Positions 1 to 9,201 of a stretch of DNA of 64,000 nt are shown here, one piece after another. Below the pieces are notes generated by a model. That model was not told the DNA's origin, made no database searches, and was given only the letters and a program-made list of their open reading frames with translations. The DNA is taken from assembly GCF_026072635.1 (NCBI RefSeq), contig NZ_AP023081.1, positions 4,398,501 to 4,462,500 on the forward strand, given 5' to 3'. Each line of letters begins with the position of its first letter. Within the stretch, counting starts at the first letter, position 1. This stretch comes from Pseudomonas solani. Its GTDB lineage: Bacteria > Pseudomonadota > Gammaproteobacteria > Pseudomonadales > Pseudomonadaceae. A program made the position numbers and the translations under genes.

Positions 1-330
1 CTGACGCCGAAGGTGGTGTTCACCGCGGCCGACGCCGACGTGATCAAGACCTATGTGCGCCTCGGTCTGGGCGTGGGCATCGTCGCCAAGATGGCGGTGG
101 ACCCCAAGCTCGACAGCGACCTCGTGGTACTGGATGCCGGCGAGCTGTTCGAATCCAGCGTGACCAAGATCGGCTTCCGTCGCGGCACCTTCCTGCGCGG
201 CTTCATGTGCGACTTCATCGAGAAGTTCGCCCCGCACCTGACTCGCGACATGCTGGCCAAGGCGGTGCAGTGCCACAACAAGGCCGAGCTGGATGACCTG
301 TTCCACGACGTCGAGCTGCCGACCTACTGA
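1..330 (+). CDS. cysB: CysB, LysR-type regulator of cysteine biosynthesis (C-terminal part)
   Basis: The frame is open from base 1 and gives the last 109 residues of a LysR-type regulator; the DNA-binding N-terminus lies outside the window. The visible part is the end of the effector-binding domain, with the CysB-like stretch VRLGLGVGIVAKMAVDP and the tail ending VELPTY. CysB activates sulfate assimilation genes with O-acetylserine or N-acetylserine as inducer. Identity rests on this tail and on the neighbouring cysH, which is its classical target. It converges on the thioredoxin-fold gene and shares a terminator with it. Confidence 0.93.
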   Translation: MTPKVVFTAADADVIKTYVRLGLGVGIVAKMAVDPKLDSDLVVLDAGELFESSVTKIGFRRGTFLRGFMCDFIEKFAPHLTRDMLAKAVQCHNKAELDDLFHDVELPTY

Positions 331-346
331 GTCGACGCCCGCAAAC

Positions 347-375
347 GAAAAGCCCGGCATCTGCCGGGCTTTTTC
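347..375. terminator. Bidirectional intrinsic terminator
   Basis: GC-rich hairpin AGCCCGGC/GCCGGGCT with an A-tract before and a T-tract after it. It lies between the converging cysB and thioredoxin-fold genes and can serve both strands. Confidence 0.85.
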
Positions 376-649
376 ATTCTGCTTCGAGCACTTGGTGCAG
401 GAACTCATGGAACACGGTGTAGACCTGCTCGCTGCCGTCGTCGCGACGCACCACGAAGAAGGGCGCGGTGTCGATGCCGTAGTGCTGGGCGACCATCCAG
501 CCGCTGCTGGCCGGGTTGCGCTCGTCCGCCACCATCACCCGGTCGATGCGCCCCATGTAGCCGCCACGTTCCAGCAGGCGCTGCACATCCTTGCACTTGT
601 CGCAGTCCTCGCCATCGGCCAGGACCTTCTTCACCAGGGTGATCTTCAT
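374..649 (-). CDS. Small thioredoxin/glutaredoxin-fold protein
   Basis: A 91-residue protein with an N-terminal beta strand (MKITLVKKV) followed by a CDKC motif at about residues 16-19 and, near residue 60, a TAPFF segment that fits the cis-Pro loop of the thioredoxin fold. There is no signal peptide, so it should be cytoplasmic. It starts 4 bases after the cysH stop on the same strand, so the two are probably co-transcribed. A thiol-redox role linked to APS/PAPS reductase, which needs a dithiol electron donor, is an inference from this pairing. PAO1 has a matching small gene (PA1755) between cysH and cysB. Confidence 0.8.
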   Translation of the reverse strand: MKITLVKKVLADGEDCDKCKDVQRLLERGGYMGRIDRVMVADERNPASSGWMVAQHYGIDTAPFFVVRRDDGSEQVYTVFHEFLHQVLEAE

Positions 650-653
650 CGGT

Positions 654-1388
654 TCAGTTCTTCGCGATCAGGTTGCCGGCGTGCAGCCCGCACTCCTTCT
701 GCGTGGCTTCTTCCCACCACCAGCGGCCTTCGCGTTCGTGCTGGTTGGGCAGCACGGGGCGGGTGCAGGGCTCGCAGCCGATGCTGATGAAACCGCGCTC
801 GTGCAGCGGGTTGTAGGGAATCTCCAGCATGCGGATGTAGGCCCAGACTTCGTCGCTGGGCATCTGCGCCAGGGGGTTGAACTTGTACAGCGGGTTGTCG
901 GGCGTGGAGAAGGCGCCATCCAGTTCTACCGCCGCCACCTTGCTGCGGGTGCCGGGGCTCTGGTCGCGGCGCTGGCCGGTGGCCCATGCGCGCACGGTGG
1001 ACAGCTTGCGCCGCAGCGGCTCGATCTTGCGGATGCCGCAGCACTCCTCGTGGCCGTCCTTGTAGAAGCTGAACAGGCCCTTCTCGCGAACGAAGGGCTC
1101 CAGCTTGGTGGCGTCGGGGGAAAGCAGCTCGATGGTGATGCCGTAGTGCTCGCGGACCTTCTCGATGAAGCGGTAGGTTTCCGGGTGCAGGCGACCGGTA
1201 TCCAGGCTGAACACCTTGACGTTCTTGTTGAGCTTCCAGGCCATGTCCACCAGCACCACGTCCTCGGCACCGCTGAAGGACAGCCACAGGTCGTCGCCGA
1301 AGTGTTCGAAGGCGAGCTTGAGGATGTCCTGGGGGGATTTGCTGGCGTAGGCCGCGGCGATCTCGGCGACGTCGAAGGGTTGGCTCAT
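654..1388 (-). CDS. cysH: APS/PAPS reductase (assimilatory sulfate reduction)
   Basis: The 244-residue protein reduces activated sulfate to sulfite in the cytoplasm. The PP-loop-type nucleotide site (SFSGAEDVVLVDMA) is near residue 38. Paired cysteines, CCGIRKIEPL near residue 136 and CEPCTRP near residue 218, are the [4Fe-4S] ligands that mark the plant/Pseudomonas type, which prefers adenosine 5'-phosphosulfate over PAPS. Some 15 residues further on there is no C-terminal catalytic Cys of the ECGLH kind missing: CGLHAGN is present at the end. It diverges from thrH and is likely under CysB control. Substrate preference is from family knowledge. Confidence 0.95.
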   Translation of the reverse strand: MSQPFDVAEIAAAYASKSPQDILKLAFEHFGDDLWLSFSGAEDVVLVDMAWKLNKNVKVFSLDTGRLHPETYRFIEKVREHYGITIELLSPDATKLEPFVREKGLFSFYKDGHEECCGIRKIEPLRRKLSTVRAWATGQRRDQSPGTRSKVAAVELDGAFSTPDNPLYKFNPLAQMPSDEVWAYIRMLEIPYNPLHERGFISIGCEPCTRPVLPNQHEREGRWWWEEATQKECGLHAGNLIAKN

Positions 1389-1451
1389 CAGGCGGTTTTC
1401 CTAGTTGAAATGGCGCTACGCGCTCTGTGGCGCGGATGGTAGCAAAAGCAA

Positions 1452-1504
1452 CTTATGCGCCTAAATAACCATAAGGCAGGGGGACTGCCCTGTTTGGGTA
1501 TAAG
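1452..1504. promoter_or_regulatory. Candidate CysB-type operator/promoter region between cysH and thrH
   Basis: The 190-bp divergent gap is locally AT-richer and holds CTTAT at 1452, ATAAG at 1471 and ATAAG at 1500, plus a small GGCAG/CTGCC inverted repeat at 1475-1489. LysR-type regulators often bind such spaced AT-rich half-sites, and CysB is encoded next door. No clear -35/-10 pair was fixed, so this is only a pointer to where the cysH control region probably lies. Confidence 0.3.
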
Positions 1505-1578
1505 TGCCGCGTTGCGTGGCTGCGGGTGAAAAGCTAGAGTGCCGCCTCCCTAACAATTCAATAACCGAGGAATGTCTC

Positions 1579-2196
1579 GTGGAAATCGCCTGTCTCGACC
1601 TGGAAGGTGTGCTGGTTCCGGAAATCTGGATCGCCTTCGCCGAAAAAACTGGAATCGACGCGCTCAAGGCCACGACCCGCGATATTCCCGACTATGACGT
1701 GCTGATGAAGCAGCGCCTGCGCATCCTCGACGAGCACGGCCTCAAGCTGTCCGACATCCAGGAAGTGATCGCCACCCTGAAGCCGCTGGAAGGCGCGGTG
1801 GAGTTCGTCGACTGGCTGCGCGAGCGCTTCCAGGTGGTGATCCTCTCCGACACCTTCTACGAGTTCTCCCAGCCGCTGATGCGCCAGCTCGGCTTCCCGG
1901 CCCTGCTGTGCCACAAGCTGATCACCGACGACACCGACCGCGTCGTGGGCTACCAACTGCGCCAGAAGGACCCGAAGCGCCAGTCGGTGATCGCCTTCAA
2001 GAGCCTCTACTACCGTGTGATCGCTGCTGGCGACTCCTACAACGACACCACCATGCTCGCCGAGGCCCACGCCGGCATCCTGTTCCATGCCCCGGAAAAC
2101 GTGATCCGCGAGTTCCCGCAGTTCCCGGCGGTGCACACCTACGAGGACCTCAAGCGTGAGTTCCTCAAGGCGTCCGATCGCCAGCTGAGCCTCTGA
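1579..2196 (+). CDS. thrH: ThrH phosphoserine phosphatase / homoserine phosphotransferase
   Basis: HAD-superfamily enzyme of 205 residues, the same length as P. aeruginosa ThrH, which dephosphorylates phosphoserine and can transfer the phosphate to homoserine. The nucleophile motif DLEGV begins at residue 7, the SDT motif (VVILSDTF) is near residue 93, and GDSYND near residue 150 is the Mg-binding acidic motif. The GTG start was chosen because GAGGA lies 7 bases upstream and because it gives the family length; a longer in-frame start at 1504 adds residues unlike the family. A terminator follows directly. Confidence 0.93.
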   Translation: MEIACLDLEGVLVPEIWIAFAEKTGIDALKATTRDIPDYDVLMKQRLRILDEHGLKLSDIQEVIATLKPLEGAVEFVDWLRERFQVVILSDTFYEFSQPLMRQLGFPALLCHKLITDDTDRVVGYQLRQKDPKRQSVIAFKSLYYRVIAAGDSYNDTTMLAEAHAGILFHAPENVIREFPQFPAVHTYEDLKREFLKASDRQLSL

Positions 2197-2206
2197 GCCC
2201 AGCCAT

Positions 2207-2234
2207 GAAAAAGCCCGCGAAAGCGGGCTTTTTC
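2207..2234. terminator. Bidirectional intrinsic terminator between thrH and pabB
   Basis: Hairpin AAGCCCGC/GCGGGCTT with A-tract and T-tract flanks, placed between the converging thrH and pabB genes. Confidence 0.85.
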
Positions 2235-2271
2235 GTTTCTGCGTCTGCGTGGCGCTGGGCGAATGGAGCTC

Positions 2272-3618
2272 CTACAAGCCTTCCAGGGTGCGCAACAGCA
2301 CCTGCACCTTGGTGATGGATTCGCAGTACTCCTCTTCCCACTGGGAGTCGGCGACGATGCCGCCACCGCCCCAGCAACTGGCGACGCCGTCCTTCACCAG
2401 CAGGGTGCGGATGGCGATGGAGCTGTCCATCTCCCCGCGCACGTCGAGGTAGACCAGCGAGCCGCAGTAGATGGTGCGACGGGTCGGCTCCAGCTCGTCG
2501 ATGATCTGCATGGCGCGGATCTTCGGCGCACCGGTGATGGAGCCGCCGGGGAAGCTGCCCACCAGCAGGTCCAGTGCGTCCTTGCCTTCGGCCAGGGTGC
2601 CGCTCACAGCGCTGACCAAGTGGTGCACGTTGGGGTAGCTCTCCAGGGCGAACAGCTCGGGCACCTTCACGCTGCCGGTGGCGCAGCTGCGACCCAGGTC
2701 ATTGCGCAGCAGGTCGACGATCATCAGGTTCTCGGCCCGGTCCTTGGGGCTCGCCAGCAGCTCTGCGGCCTGTTCGGCGTCCTCGTCCGGCGTGCGGCCC
2801 CGGGGGCGGGTGCCCTTGATCGGGCGGGTTTCCACCTGGCCCTTGCTCAGCTTGATGAAGCGCTCTGGGGAGAGGCTGAGGATGGCGCCGCCACCGGCCA
2901 GGGCCTGGTAGGCGGAGAAGGGCGTGGAGCAGGCCTCGCGCAGGGCCAGGTAGGCCGCCCAGGGATCGCCCTGGCAGGGCGCCTGGAAGCGCTGGGCGAA
3001 GTTCACCTGGTAGCAGTCACCGGCAGCGATGTACGACTGGATGCGTTCGATGGCCGTTCTGTAAGCGGTTTGCGACAGATCGGCCTGAAAGGCGCGGGTA
3101 AGACGAAATTCCTCGACGTTGTCGGGATTTTCCGCGCACTCGAACAGGTCTATCAGTCGCAGTCGCTCGCTTTCGGCGAGACTCGGGTGGAATACCAACT
3201 GGCTGGTGCGGTGCTGGTGGTCGCTGACCAGGGCCCAGGCATAGAGGCCGAGTTGGGCGTCCGGCAGGTGGCGGTCATCCAGGGCCTGCTCGGGCAGTTG
3301 CTCCAGCCGGCGGCCGAAGTCATAGGAAAAATATCCCATCAATCCGCCCGTGAATGGCAGTTCCACGGTATCGGGGGAATCCGCCGGGCCCAGCTGCTGC
3401 AAGGTCCCGCGAAGGCGGCAAATAAAGTCGTTGGCCGATTCGTCGGGTCCCGGCGCCAGTTCTGCCAATGGCCAGGCGCTGAATAGGTCATAGCGTCCAC
3501 GACTGGCAATGGGCCGGCCGGCGTCGAGCAGCACCGCTCCGGGTGCATGGCGGACGAGGGCGAAACGCTGTCCCGGGTGTTCGTGGTAGGGCAGAGGGTG
3601 TAGGAGGCAGTTGGGCAT
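2272..3618 (-). CDS. pabB: Aminodeoxychorismate synthase component I
   Basis: The 448-residue enzyme aminates chorismate to 4-amino-4-deoxychorismate for folate, using ammonia from PabA. The C-terminal chorismate-binding domain (from about residue 180) has PIKGTRPRG near residue 275; the Lys of PIKGT marks PabB, where TrpE has PIAGT. Further conserved blocks are LLRNDLGR, SFPGGSITGAPK and the C-terminal EEEYCESITK. The N-terminal half matches the regulatory-like domain of the family. It diverges from the first MalT-like regulator gene. Confidence 0.95.
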   Translation of the reverse strand: MPNCLLHPLPYHEHPGQRFALVRHAPGAVLLDAGRPIASRGRYDLFSAWPLAELAPGPDESANDFICRLRGTLQQLGPADSPDTVELPFTGGLMGYFSYDFGRRLEQLPEQALDDRHLPDAQLGLYAWALVSDHQHRTSQLVFHPSLAESERLRLIDLFECAENPDNVEEFRLTRAFQADLSQTAYRTAIERIQSYIAAGDCYQVNFAQRFQAPCQGDPWAAYLALREACSTPFSAYQALAGGGAILSLSPERFIKLSKGQVETRPIKGTRPRGRTPDEDAEQAAELLASPKDRAENLMIVDLLRNDLGRSCATGSVKVPELFALESYPNVHHLVSAVSGTLAEGKDALDLLVGSFPGGSITGAPKIRAMQIIDELEPTRRTIYCGSLVYLDVRGEMDSSIAIRTLLVKDGVASCWGGGGIVADSQWEEEYCESITKVQVLLRTLEGL

Positions 3619-3718
3619 GATGGACGCAAAGAGGGCGCGAGTGAGGATTCTAGACCGCCTAAATTGTCGATCCTAGAGCCGTTTCTTAAGTTTACGCAGG
3701 AAATGCATTCTGATAATT

Positions 3719-6496
3719 ATGGATAAATCCCGCGGGGTCATATCCCCGTCCCACAATGATAAAGATACAGGGATACAGGCCGTGGATGCAGTTCTCGACC
3801 CCGCAGCCGGCAGCCTACTGCGCTCAAAACTGATGACGCCCCAAGCGTCTGCCGACTATTTGCCACGACCGCAGGTGCAGGCGGTCCTGGCTGCACACCC
3901 TCACGCGCGCCTTTTGCTGTTCTCGGCGCCCGCAGGCTTTGGCAAGACCACCGCCCTGGCGACCCTCGCAGAACAACGGCGTGAGGCCGGTTCCGCTGTC
4001 GCCTGGTTCTCCCTCGGCAGCGAGGACGACAACCCCTCGCGCTTCTTCCAGCAACTGATCAAGACCCTGGGTGCCGCCGTGCCCGGCGTCGGTGCCCATG
4101 CGGCCGGCTTCCTGCAGAACACCATGCAGGTGCCTGTCGCTGCCGTGCTGGAAAGCCTGCTGGTGGAACTGACCGCACTGGAAGGGCCGCTGCTGCTGGT
4201 GCTGGATGACTTGCACCTGCTCAGCGACACGGAGATCTTCACCGCCCTCGGTCGCCTGGTGAAGATGGCGCCGGCCAATTTCACCCTCGCCATCGGCAGC
4301 CGCTCCCTGCCGCCGATGAACCTCGCCACCCTGCGTGCCAAGGGCTGGTTGCTGGAGATCGGCCTGGACGAGCTGCGCCTGACCGAGGACGAGACCCGCG
4401 ACTACCTGGACCGCAGCGGCCTGGAGCTGGACGAGGCGACCCTCGCCGCGCTGCACAGCCAGACCGAAGGCTGGCTGATCGGCGTGCACCTCGCCAGCCT
4501 CTGGCTGCGCCACCAGCCCCAGGCCTCCGACCAGGTGCTGGCCATGGGCGGCGACCAGGCGGCCGTGGGCGACTACCTGCTGACCACCGTTTTCGAGCAG
4601 TTGCCGGCGGACCTGCAGGACGCCCTGCTGGCCCTCGGCATCGCCAGCCAGTTGAGCGGCGACCTGGCCAACGCCCTGACCGGGCGCAACGACGGCCAGG
4701 CCCTGCTGGAGCAGCTGGAAACCATGCAGCTGTTCCTCCTGCCCCTGGACCGCGAGCGCCAGTGGTACCGCTTCCATCACCTGTTTGCCGACTTCCTCCG
4801 GGCCCGCTTGGTGGCCCAGGAGCCGGAACGCTTCAAGCAACTGCACTTCAATGCCAGCCTGTGGTTCACCAACCACCACATGCAGAACCTCGCCATCGAG
4901 CACGCCTGCCTGGCCGAAGACCCGGAAATGCTCGCCGCGCTGGTGGACGGTTGCGGCCTGGAGCTGATCAACCGTGGCCAGCTGAACCAGATCTACCGCT
5001 GGCGCCAGTTCGTGCCCGACGACATCGCCGAGCGCTACCCGACGCTGATCCTCGCCGATGTGTGGAACCGCGCCACCGAGCTGGCTTTGCCCGAAGCCAA
5101 CCAGATGCTCGACGAGCTGCTGGCGCGCTGGGGCGGTACCGGCGCCCAGGCGCCGCTCAGCGAGAAGTACCTGGCCGCGCTGGCGGTGAAGGCCGCCATC
5201 GCGCTGCAGAAGGACGACCTCGACCTCTGCGTGAGCCTGGCGCGCAAGGTGGAGGGCCTGCTCGGCCAGCACGAGGCCTTCCTCGAAGTGGCCATGCTGG
5301 TGATCGGTGCCCTGGCCCTGGTGATCCTCGCCCAGCCCGAACAGGCGCGACGTCTGCTGGCCCTGGCGCAGCAGCGCAACCACTTCCTCGAGGGTCGCTA
5401 CCTCGACATGCAGCTGGGCAACGTGGAGGTGCTTCTCTCGCTGGAGCAGGGCCAGGTCAAGCAGGCCCAGTTGCTGCACGAGCAGATGCGCGCCCAACTG
5501 ATGCCGTTGTTCGGCGAGAAGTCCCGGGCCCTGGCCCTGCCGGTGATCATCGAATCGCTGATCGCCTACCAGCAGGGACGCCTGGATGGCCTGGAAGAGC
5601 GCCTGCGCTGGGCGCTCAACCATGTCGACGTGATCAAGCCCATCGATATCTATGCCCAGGGCATGCTCTTCCTCGCGCGCATCCAACGCATGCAGGACAA
5701 GCCCAAGGAAGCCCTGGCCAGCCTGGTGCTGATGCAGAACCTGGCGGCGCGCAACCACTCCTGGCGCTTCTACGTGCAGGCGGTGGCCGACGAGGTGACC
5801 CTGATCCTCCAGGAGCCGGCGACCGACCGCATCAAGAGGGCCGAGCTGCGCCTGAAGGCGGTGGACTGGACCAAGCTCGCCGCCGACTACGCCAAGCGCG
5901 GCTTCAACCCGGTGCTCTGGACCCAGGGACTGATCCGCGTACGCCTGCAGCAGGCGCGTGGGCATTACAGCGAGGCGTTGCACGAGATCAACCAGTTGCG
6001 TGCCCAGCTGCAACCCGGCTGGCATGGCCTGCAGCGCCTGCGCCTGGACCTGCTGGCCGCCCTCAGCTACCAGCGTCTGGGCTACCAGGAACGGGCCCAG
6101 AGCCTGCTGGTGCAGTGCCTGCTCAGTGCCGAGCGCGAGGATGTGCGCAGCCTCTTCGTGGAGGAGGGCGATGCCATCCGCCTGCTGCTGCAGCAACTGG
6201 AAGCCGCCGAGCGCCAGCCCGCGCTGCAGGGGTTCATTCGCAGCCTGCTGGCCATCTGGCCGGGACAGGACGTACGCAAGTCACAGGATGTGCTGGAAGA
6301 AGGGCTCACCGACCGCGAACGCGAGGTGGTCCTGCTGGCGGCCAAGGGACTTTCCAACGAGGAAATCGGCCAGCAGCTCTCGCTGGCCCTGGGGACCGTG
6401 AAATGGCACCTGCACAACATCTACGAGAAGCTCAAGGTGCGCAATCGCACCCAGGCAATACGCCGGGCGCGGGAACTGGGGCTGCTGGAAGCATGA
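3719..6496 (+). CDS. MalT-like ATP-dependent LuxR-family regulator (first of a pair)
   Basis: A 925-residue STAND-type regulator. A P-loop (FSAPAGFGKTT) is near residue 68 and a Walker B-like LLLVLDDLHLL near residue 160, followed by the winged-helix and TPR-like helical sensor region typical of MalT. The last 65 residues are a LuxR-type HTH (LTDREREVVLLAAKGLSNEE, then GTVKWHLHNIYEKL). It ends inside the start codon of a second regulator of the same class (ATGA overlap), so the two are translationally coupled. The ligand cannot be read from sequence. The closest target in context is the envelope cluster beginning at 9442. PAO1 has the same pair (PA1759, PA1760). Confidence 0.9.
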   Translation: MDKSRGVISPSHNDKDTGIQAVDAVLDPAAGSLLRSKLMTPQASADYLPRPQVQAVLAAHPHARLLLFSAPAGFGKTTALATLAEQRREAGSAVAWFSLGSEDDNPSRFFQQLIKTLGAAVPGVGAHAAGFLQNTMQVPVAAVLESLLVELTALEGPLLLVLDDLHLLSDTEIFTALGRLVKMAPANFTLAIGSRSLPPMNLATLRAKGWLLEIGLDELRLTEDETRDYLDRSGLELDEATLAALHSQTEGWLIGVHLASLWLRHQPQASDQVLAMGGDQAAVGDYLLTTVFEQLPADLQDALLALGIASQLSGDLANALTGRNDGQALLEQLETMQLFLLPLDRERQWYRFHHLFADFLRARLVAQEPERFKQLHFNASLWFTNHHMQNLAIEHACLAEDPEMLAALVDGCGLELINRGQLNQIYRWRQFVPDDIAERYPTLILADVWNRATELALPEANQMLDELLARWGGTGAQAPLSEKYLAALAVKAAIALQKDDLDLCVSLARKVEGLLGQHEAFLEVAMLVIGALALVILAQPEQARRLLALAQQRNHFLEGRYLDMQLGNVEVLLSLEQGQVKQAQLLHEQMRAQLMPLFGEKSRALALPVIIESLIAYQQGRLDGLEERLRWALNHVDVIKPIDIYAQGMLFLARIQRMQDKPKEALASLVLMQNLAARNHSWRFYVQAVADEVTLILQEPATDRIKRAELRLKAVDWTKLAADYAKRGFNPVLWTQGLIRVRLQQARGHYSEALHEINQLRAQLQPGWHGLQRLRLDLLAALSYQRLGYQERAQSLLVQCLLSAEREDVRSLFVEEGDAIRLLLQQLEAAERQPALQGFIRSLLAIWPGQDVRKSQDVLEEGLTDREREVVLLAAKGLSNEEIGQQLSLALGTVKWHLHNIYEKLKVRNRTQAIRRARELGLLEA

Positions 6497-9201
6497 GCGC
6501 CCCGTCCAACGATGCGCTGCCCTTCCCGATGCTGCGTACCAAGCTCTTCCCGCCGGATTCCGGCGGCCGTCCACGCCTGGCGCGCAAGGCCCTGATCGAC
6601 CGGCTGTTCGAGGCTCGCAGCCAGCGTGTGATGGTGCTCAGCGCCCCTGCCGGGTTCGGCAAGAGCACCGTGCTCAGCCTGTTCCGCGAGAAGCTGCAGC
6701 AAGCCGGTGCGCGGGTCGCCTGGCTGTCCTGCGATGATTCCGACAGCGAGCCCCAGCGCCTGTTGCAATACCTGGTCGCTGCGGTCGAGGCGGTGAAGCC
6801 GGGCTTCGGCAGCAACACCGCCGGGCTGCTGCGGGGTGAGGTGAACTGGCCGGTGGAGGCGATCATCGACGCCTTCGTCAGTGACCTGCAGCGCCTCGAC
6901 GGCGAGCTCTACGTGATGCTCGACGACTTCCATCGCATCCGCCACGCCAGCCTGGAGCAGGGCGCCCGCCACCTGGTCGAGCGCCTGCCGCGCAACGTGC
7001 ACCTGGTCAGCGCCACCCGCTTCACCCCGCGCAGCCTGTTCATCGAGGGCGAGGCCTTCACGCTGCAGGCCGAAGACCTGCGCCTGTCCCTCGAGGAAAC
7101 CGAGGCGTATTTCCGCGAGGTCCGCGAGCTGGAGCTGAGCCGCAGCGAGCTGAAGCAGCTGCATGCCCGTACCGAGGGCTGGATCACCGCGCTGCACCTG
7201 GCCAGCCTGGCCCTGGCGCGGCACCCGGACCGCAAGGCCTTCCTCGCCAGCCTCAGCGGTACCGAGCGCAATATCGCCGACTACCTGGCCGAGGACGTGG
7301 TCAACAGCCTGCCCCTGGCCCTGCAGCAGTTCCTTGACCAGACCTCGGTGCTCGACGAGTTCTGCGCCGACCTGTGCAACGCCCTGACCGGCCGCCGCGA
7401 TGGCCTGGACATGCTGATGCGCCTGCAGCGCGAGCAGCTCTTCGTCATCGCCCTGGACGAGCAGGGTGAATGGTTCCGCTACCACCACCTGTTCGCCGAA
7501 TTCCTCCAGGGCCGCCTGCAACGCCATACCGACAGCGCCACGCTGCTGCATGCCGCCGCGCGCTGGTGCGAGAGCCACGACCTGCCGGACCGCGCCATCA
7601 AGTACGCCCTGCGCGGTCGTGACTACGGCTTCGCCGCCGAGTTGCTGGAGCGCCAGGGCGCTCGGCTGATCGCCGGCAACCGCGTCTACGGCATCCTCTC
7701 GATGCTCAAGGAAGTGCCCGCCGATGTGATCCGCGAGCACCCGGTGTTCCAGATCTTCTACGCCTGGCAGCTGGCCTTCGAGCAGAAATTCGCCGAGTCC
7801 GAGGCGCTGATCGAAGAGGTCAGCACCCGCCTGCTGCAGGGGCGCGGCAAGGTCATTCACTTCGGCCTCGGCGAGCTGCTGGCCGCCTCCCAGGTGCTCA
7901 AGGCGCTGGTGCTGCTGTACCAGGACAAACTGGAAAGCTGCCTCAAGGTCGCCCGCCAGTGGCTGGCCATGGTGCCGGACAACCAGCCAGTGTTCCGCGC
8001 CAGCCTGTCCTGCGTGCAGGCGGCGGCCTATGCGTTGCTGGGGGAGTTCGGCGACGCGTCGAAATCCATCGCCACCGCGCGGGATTGCCTGCGCATCGTC
8101 GACAGCGAATACCTGCATGTGATGACCAGCCTGATCGAGTCGCTGATCTGCAAGGAGAGCGGCGAGCTGGAACGCGGCCGCTCCATCGCCGAGATCGCCC
8201 GTGGCCGTGTCGAGCGGGTCTTCGGTCGTCGCAGCCGCGTGGGTGGGCCGCTGGTGTTGGCCTACGCCGACCTGCTTTACGAACAGGATCGCCATGCGGC
8301 GGTGCTCGCCGAACTGCCCCTGGCCACCACCTGGCGCGACGTGGCGACGCCGGTGGAGCTGATCAGCCGAGGGCAGTTGGTGATGGCGCGGGCGCGCTTC
8401 TTCGCCGGTGAACCGGAGCAGGCGCTCAATCAATTGGATGACTGGCTCGCCGGCCTCCAGGGGCCGGGTTACGAGCGGGTGTTCGCCCACGGCATGGGTT
8501 GCAAGGTGCAGTTCCTGCTGTGGCTGCGCCGCCCCAATGAAGCCGAGCGCGTGTGCCTGCAACTGGAGCGCCACCTGGCGGCCCTGCCGCTGGCGCGCTA
8601 TGCCGATGCCCATACGGCGCTGGCCTTGTCCGTCGCTCGCCTGGCCCTGACCGAGCGGCGCCCGGAGAAGGCGCAGAGCGCGCTGGAAACCTGCCTCGCC
8701 CGCCAGGGCGCCGAACACCAGCGCGACCGGCGCCTGCGCCTGTCCCTGTTACTTTCCGTGGCTTACTGGCGCAAAGGTAACAGCGACAAGGCCTTCGCCC
8801 TGTTCCTGCCCACCATCGAGGAAGCCTGGAACCGCGGCTACCGGCGCCTGTTCCAGGACGATGCCCTGTGGCTGCTGCCCCTGTGGGAAGCCTGGCGTGC
8901 CGCCGAGCCCAAGAAGGCCGGGGCCTGGCAGGGCATTGCCGAGACGCTGCGCGAGCAGTGCCGGCGCCTGGCGGTGGACCCGGAAACCTTCGACGAGAAC
9001 CAGGATGTGAGCCACCGCGAGCGGGAAATCCTGCGTTTCGTCGCGGCCGGCCTGTCCAACCGGGACATCGCCCAGGCGGTGCACCTGTCGGAAGCGACCA
9101 TCAAATGGCACTTGCATAACCTGTTCGCCAAGCTGGGCGTGCGCAGCCGCACCCAGGCGGTGCTCAAGGGCAAGAGCCTGGGCCTGCTCAGCGAGGCCTG
9201 A
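6493..9201 (+). CDS. MalT-like ATP-dependent LuxR-family regulator (second of a pair)
   Basis: A 902-residue paralogue of the preceding regulator with the same architecture: P-loop LSAPAGFGKST near residue 48, Walker B-like YVMLDDFHRI near residue 140, long helical repeat region, and a C-terminal LuxR HTH (VSHREREILRFVAAGLSN, then ATIKWHLHNLFAKL). The start overlaps the previous stop. The reading frame is open upstream through the whole of the first gene, but the start at 6493 is chosen because the conserved N-terminus (MLRTKLFPP about 15 residues in) begins here. Two coupled MalT-like proteins suggest hetero-oligomers or two input signals; this is inference. Confidence 0.9.
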   Translation: MSAPSNDALPFPMLRTKLFPPDSGGRPRLARKALIDRLFEARSQRVMVLSAPAGFGKSTVLSLFREKLQQAGARVAWLSCDDSDSEPQRLLQYLVAAVEAVKPGFGSNTAGLLRGEVNWPVEAIIDAFVSDLQRLDGELYVMLDDFHRIRHASLEQGARHLVERLPRNVHLVSATRFTPRSLFIEGEAFTLQAEDLRLSLEETEAYFREVRELELSRSELKQLHARTEGWITALHLASLALARHPDRKAFLASLSGTERNIADYLAEDVVNSLPLALQQFLDQTSVLDEFCADLCNALTGRRDGLDMLMRLQREQLFVIALDEQGEWFRYHHLFAEFLQGRLQRHTDSATLLHAAARWCESHDLPDRAIKYALRGRDYGFAAELLERQGARLIAGNRVYGILSMLKEVPADVIREHPVFQIFYAWQLAFEQKFAESEALIEEVSTRLLQGRGKVIHFGLGELLAASQVLKALVLLYQDKLESCLKVARQWLAMVPDNQPVFRASLSCVQAAAYALLGEFGDASKSIATARDCLRIVDSEYLHVMTSLIESLICKESGELERGRSIAEIARGRVERVFGRRSRVGGPLVLAYADLLYEQDRHAAVLAELPLATTWRDVATPVELISRGQLVMARARFFAGEPEQALNQLDDWLAGLQGPGYERVFAHGMGCKVQFLLWLRRPNEAERVCLQLERHLAALPLARYADAHTALALSVARLALTERRPEKAQSALETCLARQGAEHQRDRRLRLSLLLSVAYWRKGNSDKAFALFLPTIEEAWNRGYRRLFQDDALWLLPLWEAWRAAEPKKAGAWQGIAETLREQCRRLAVDPETFDENQDVSHREREILRFVAAGLSNRDIAQAVHLSEATIKWHLHNLFAKLGVRSRTQAVLKGKSLGLLSEA

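Noticed and set aside
4762..6492. Open frame running through the first regulator gene into the second, which would make a 1479-residue protein
   Set aside because: Before 6493 it is the +1 shadow of the first MalT-like gene, Pro/Gly/Arg-rich and without family similarity; the second gene has a proper start at 6493.
6421..8718. Long antisense frame (765 codons) opposite the second regulator
   Set aside because: Shadow frame of a GC-rich coding region; Gln/His/Ala-rich with no domain or start signal.
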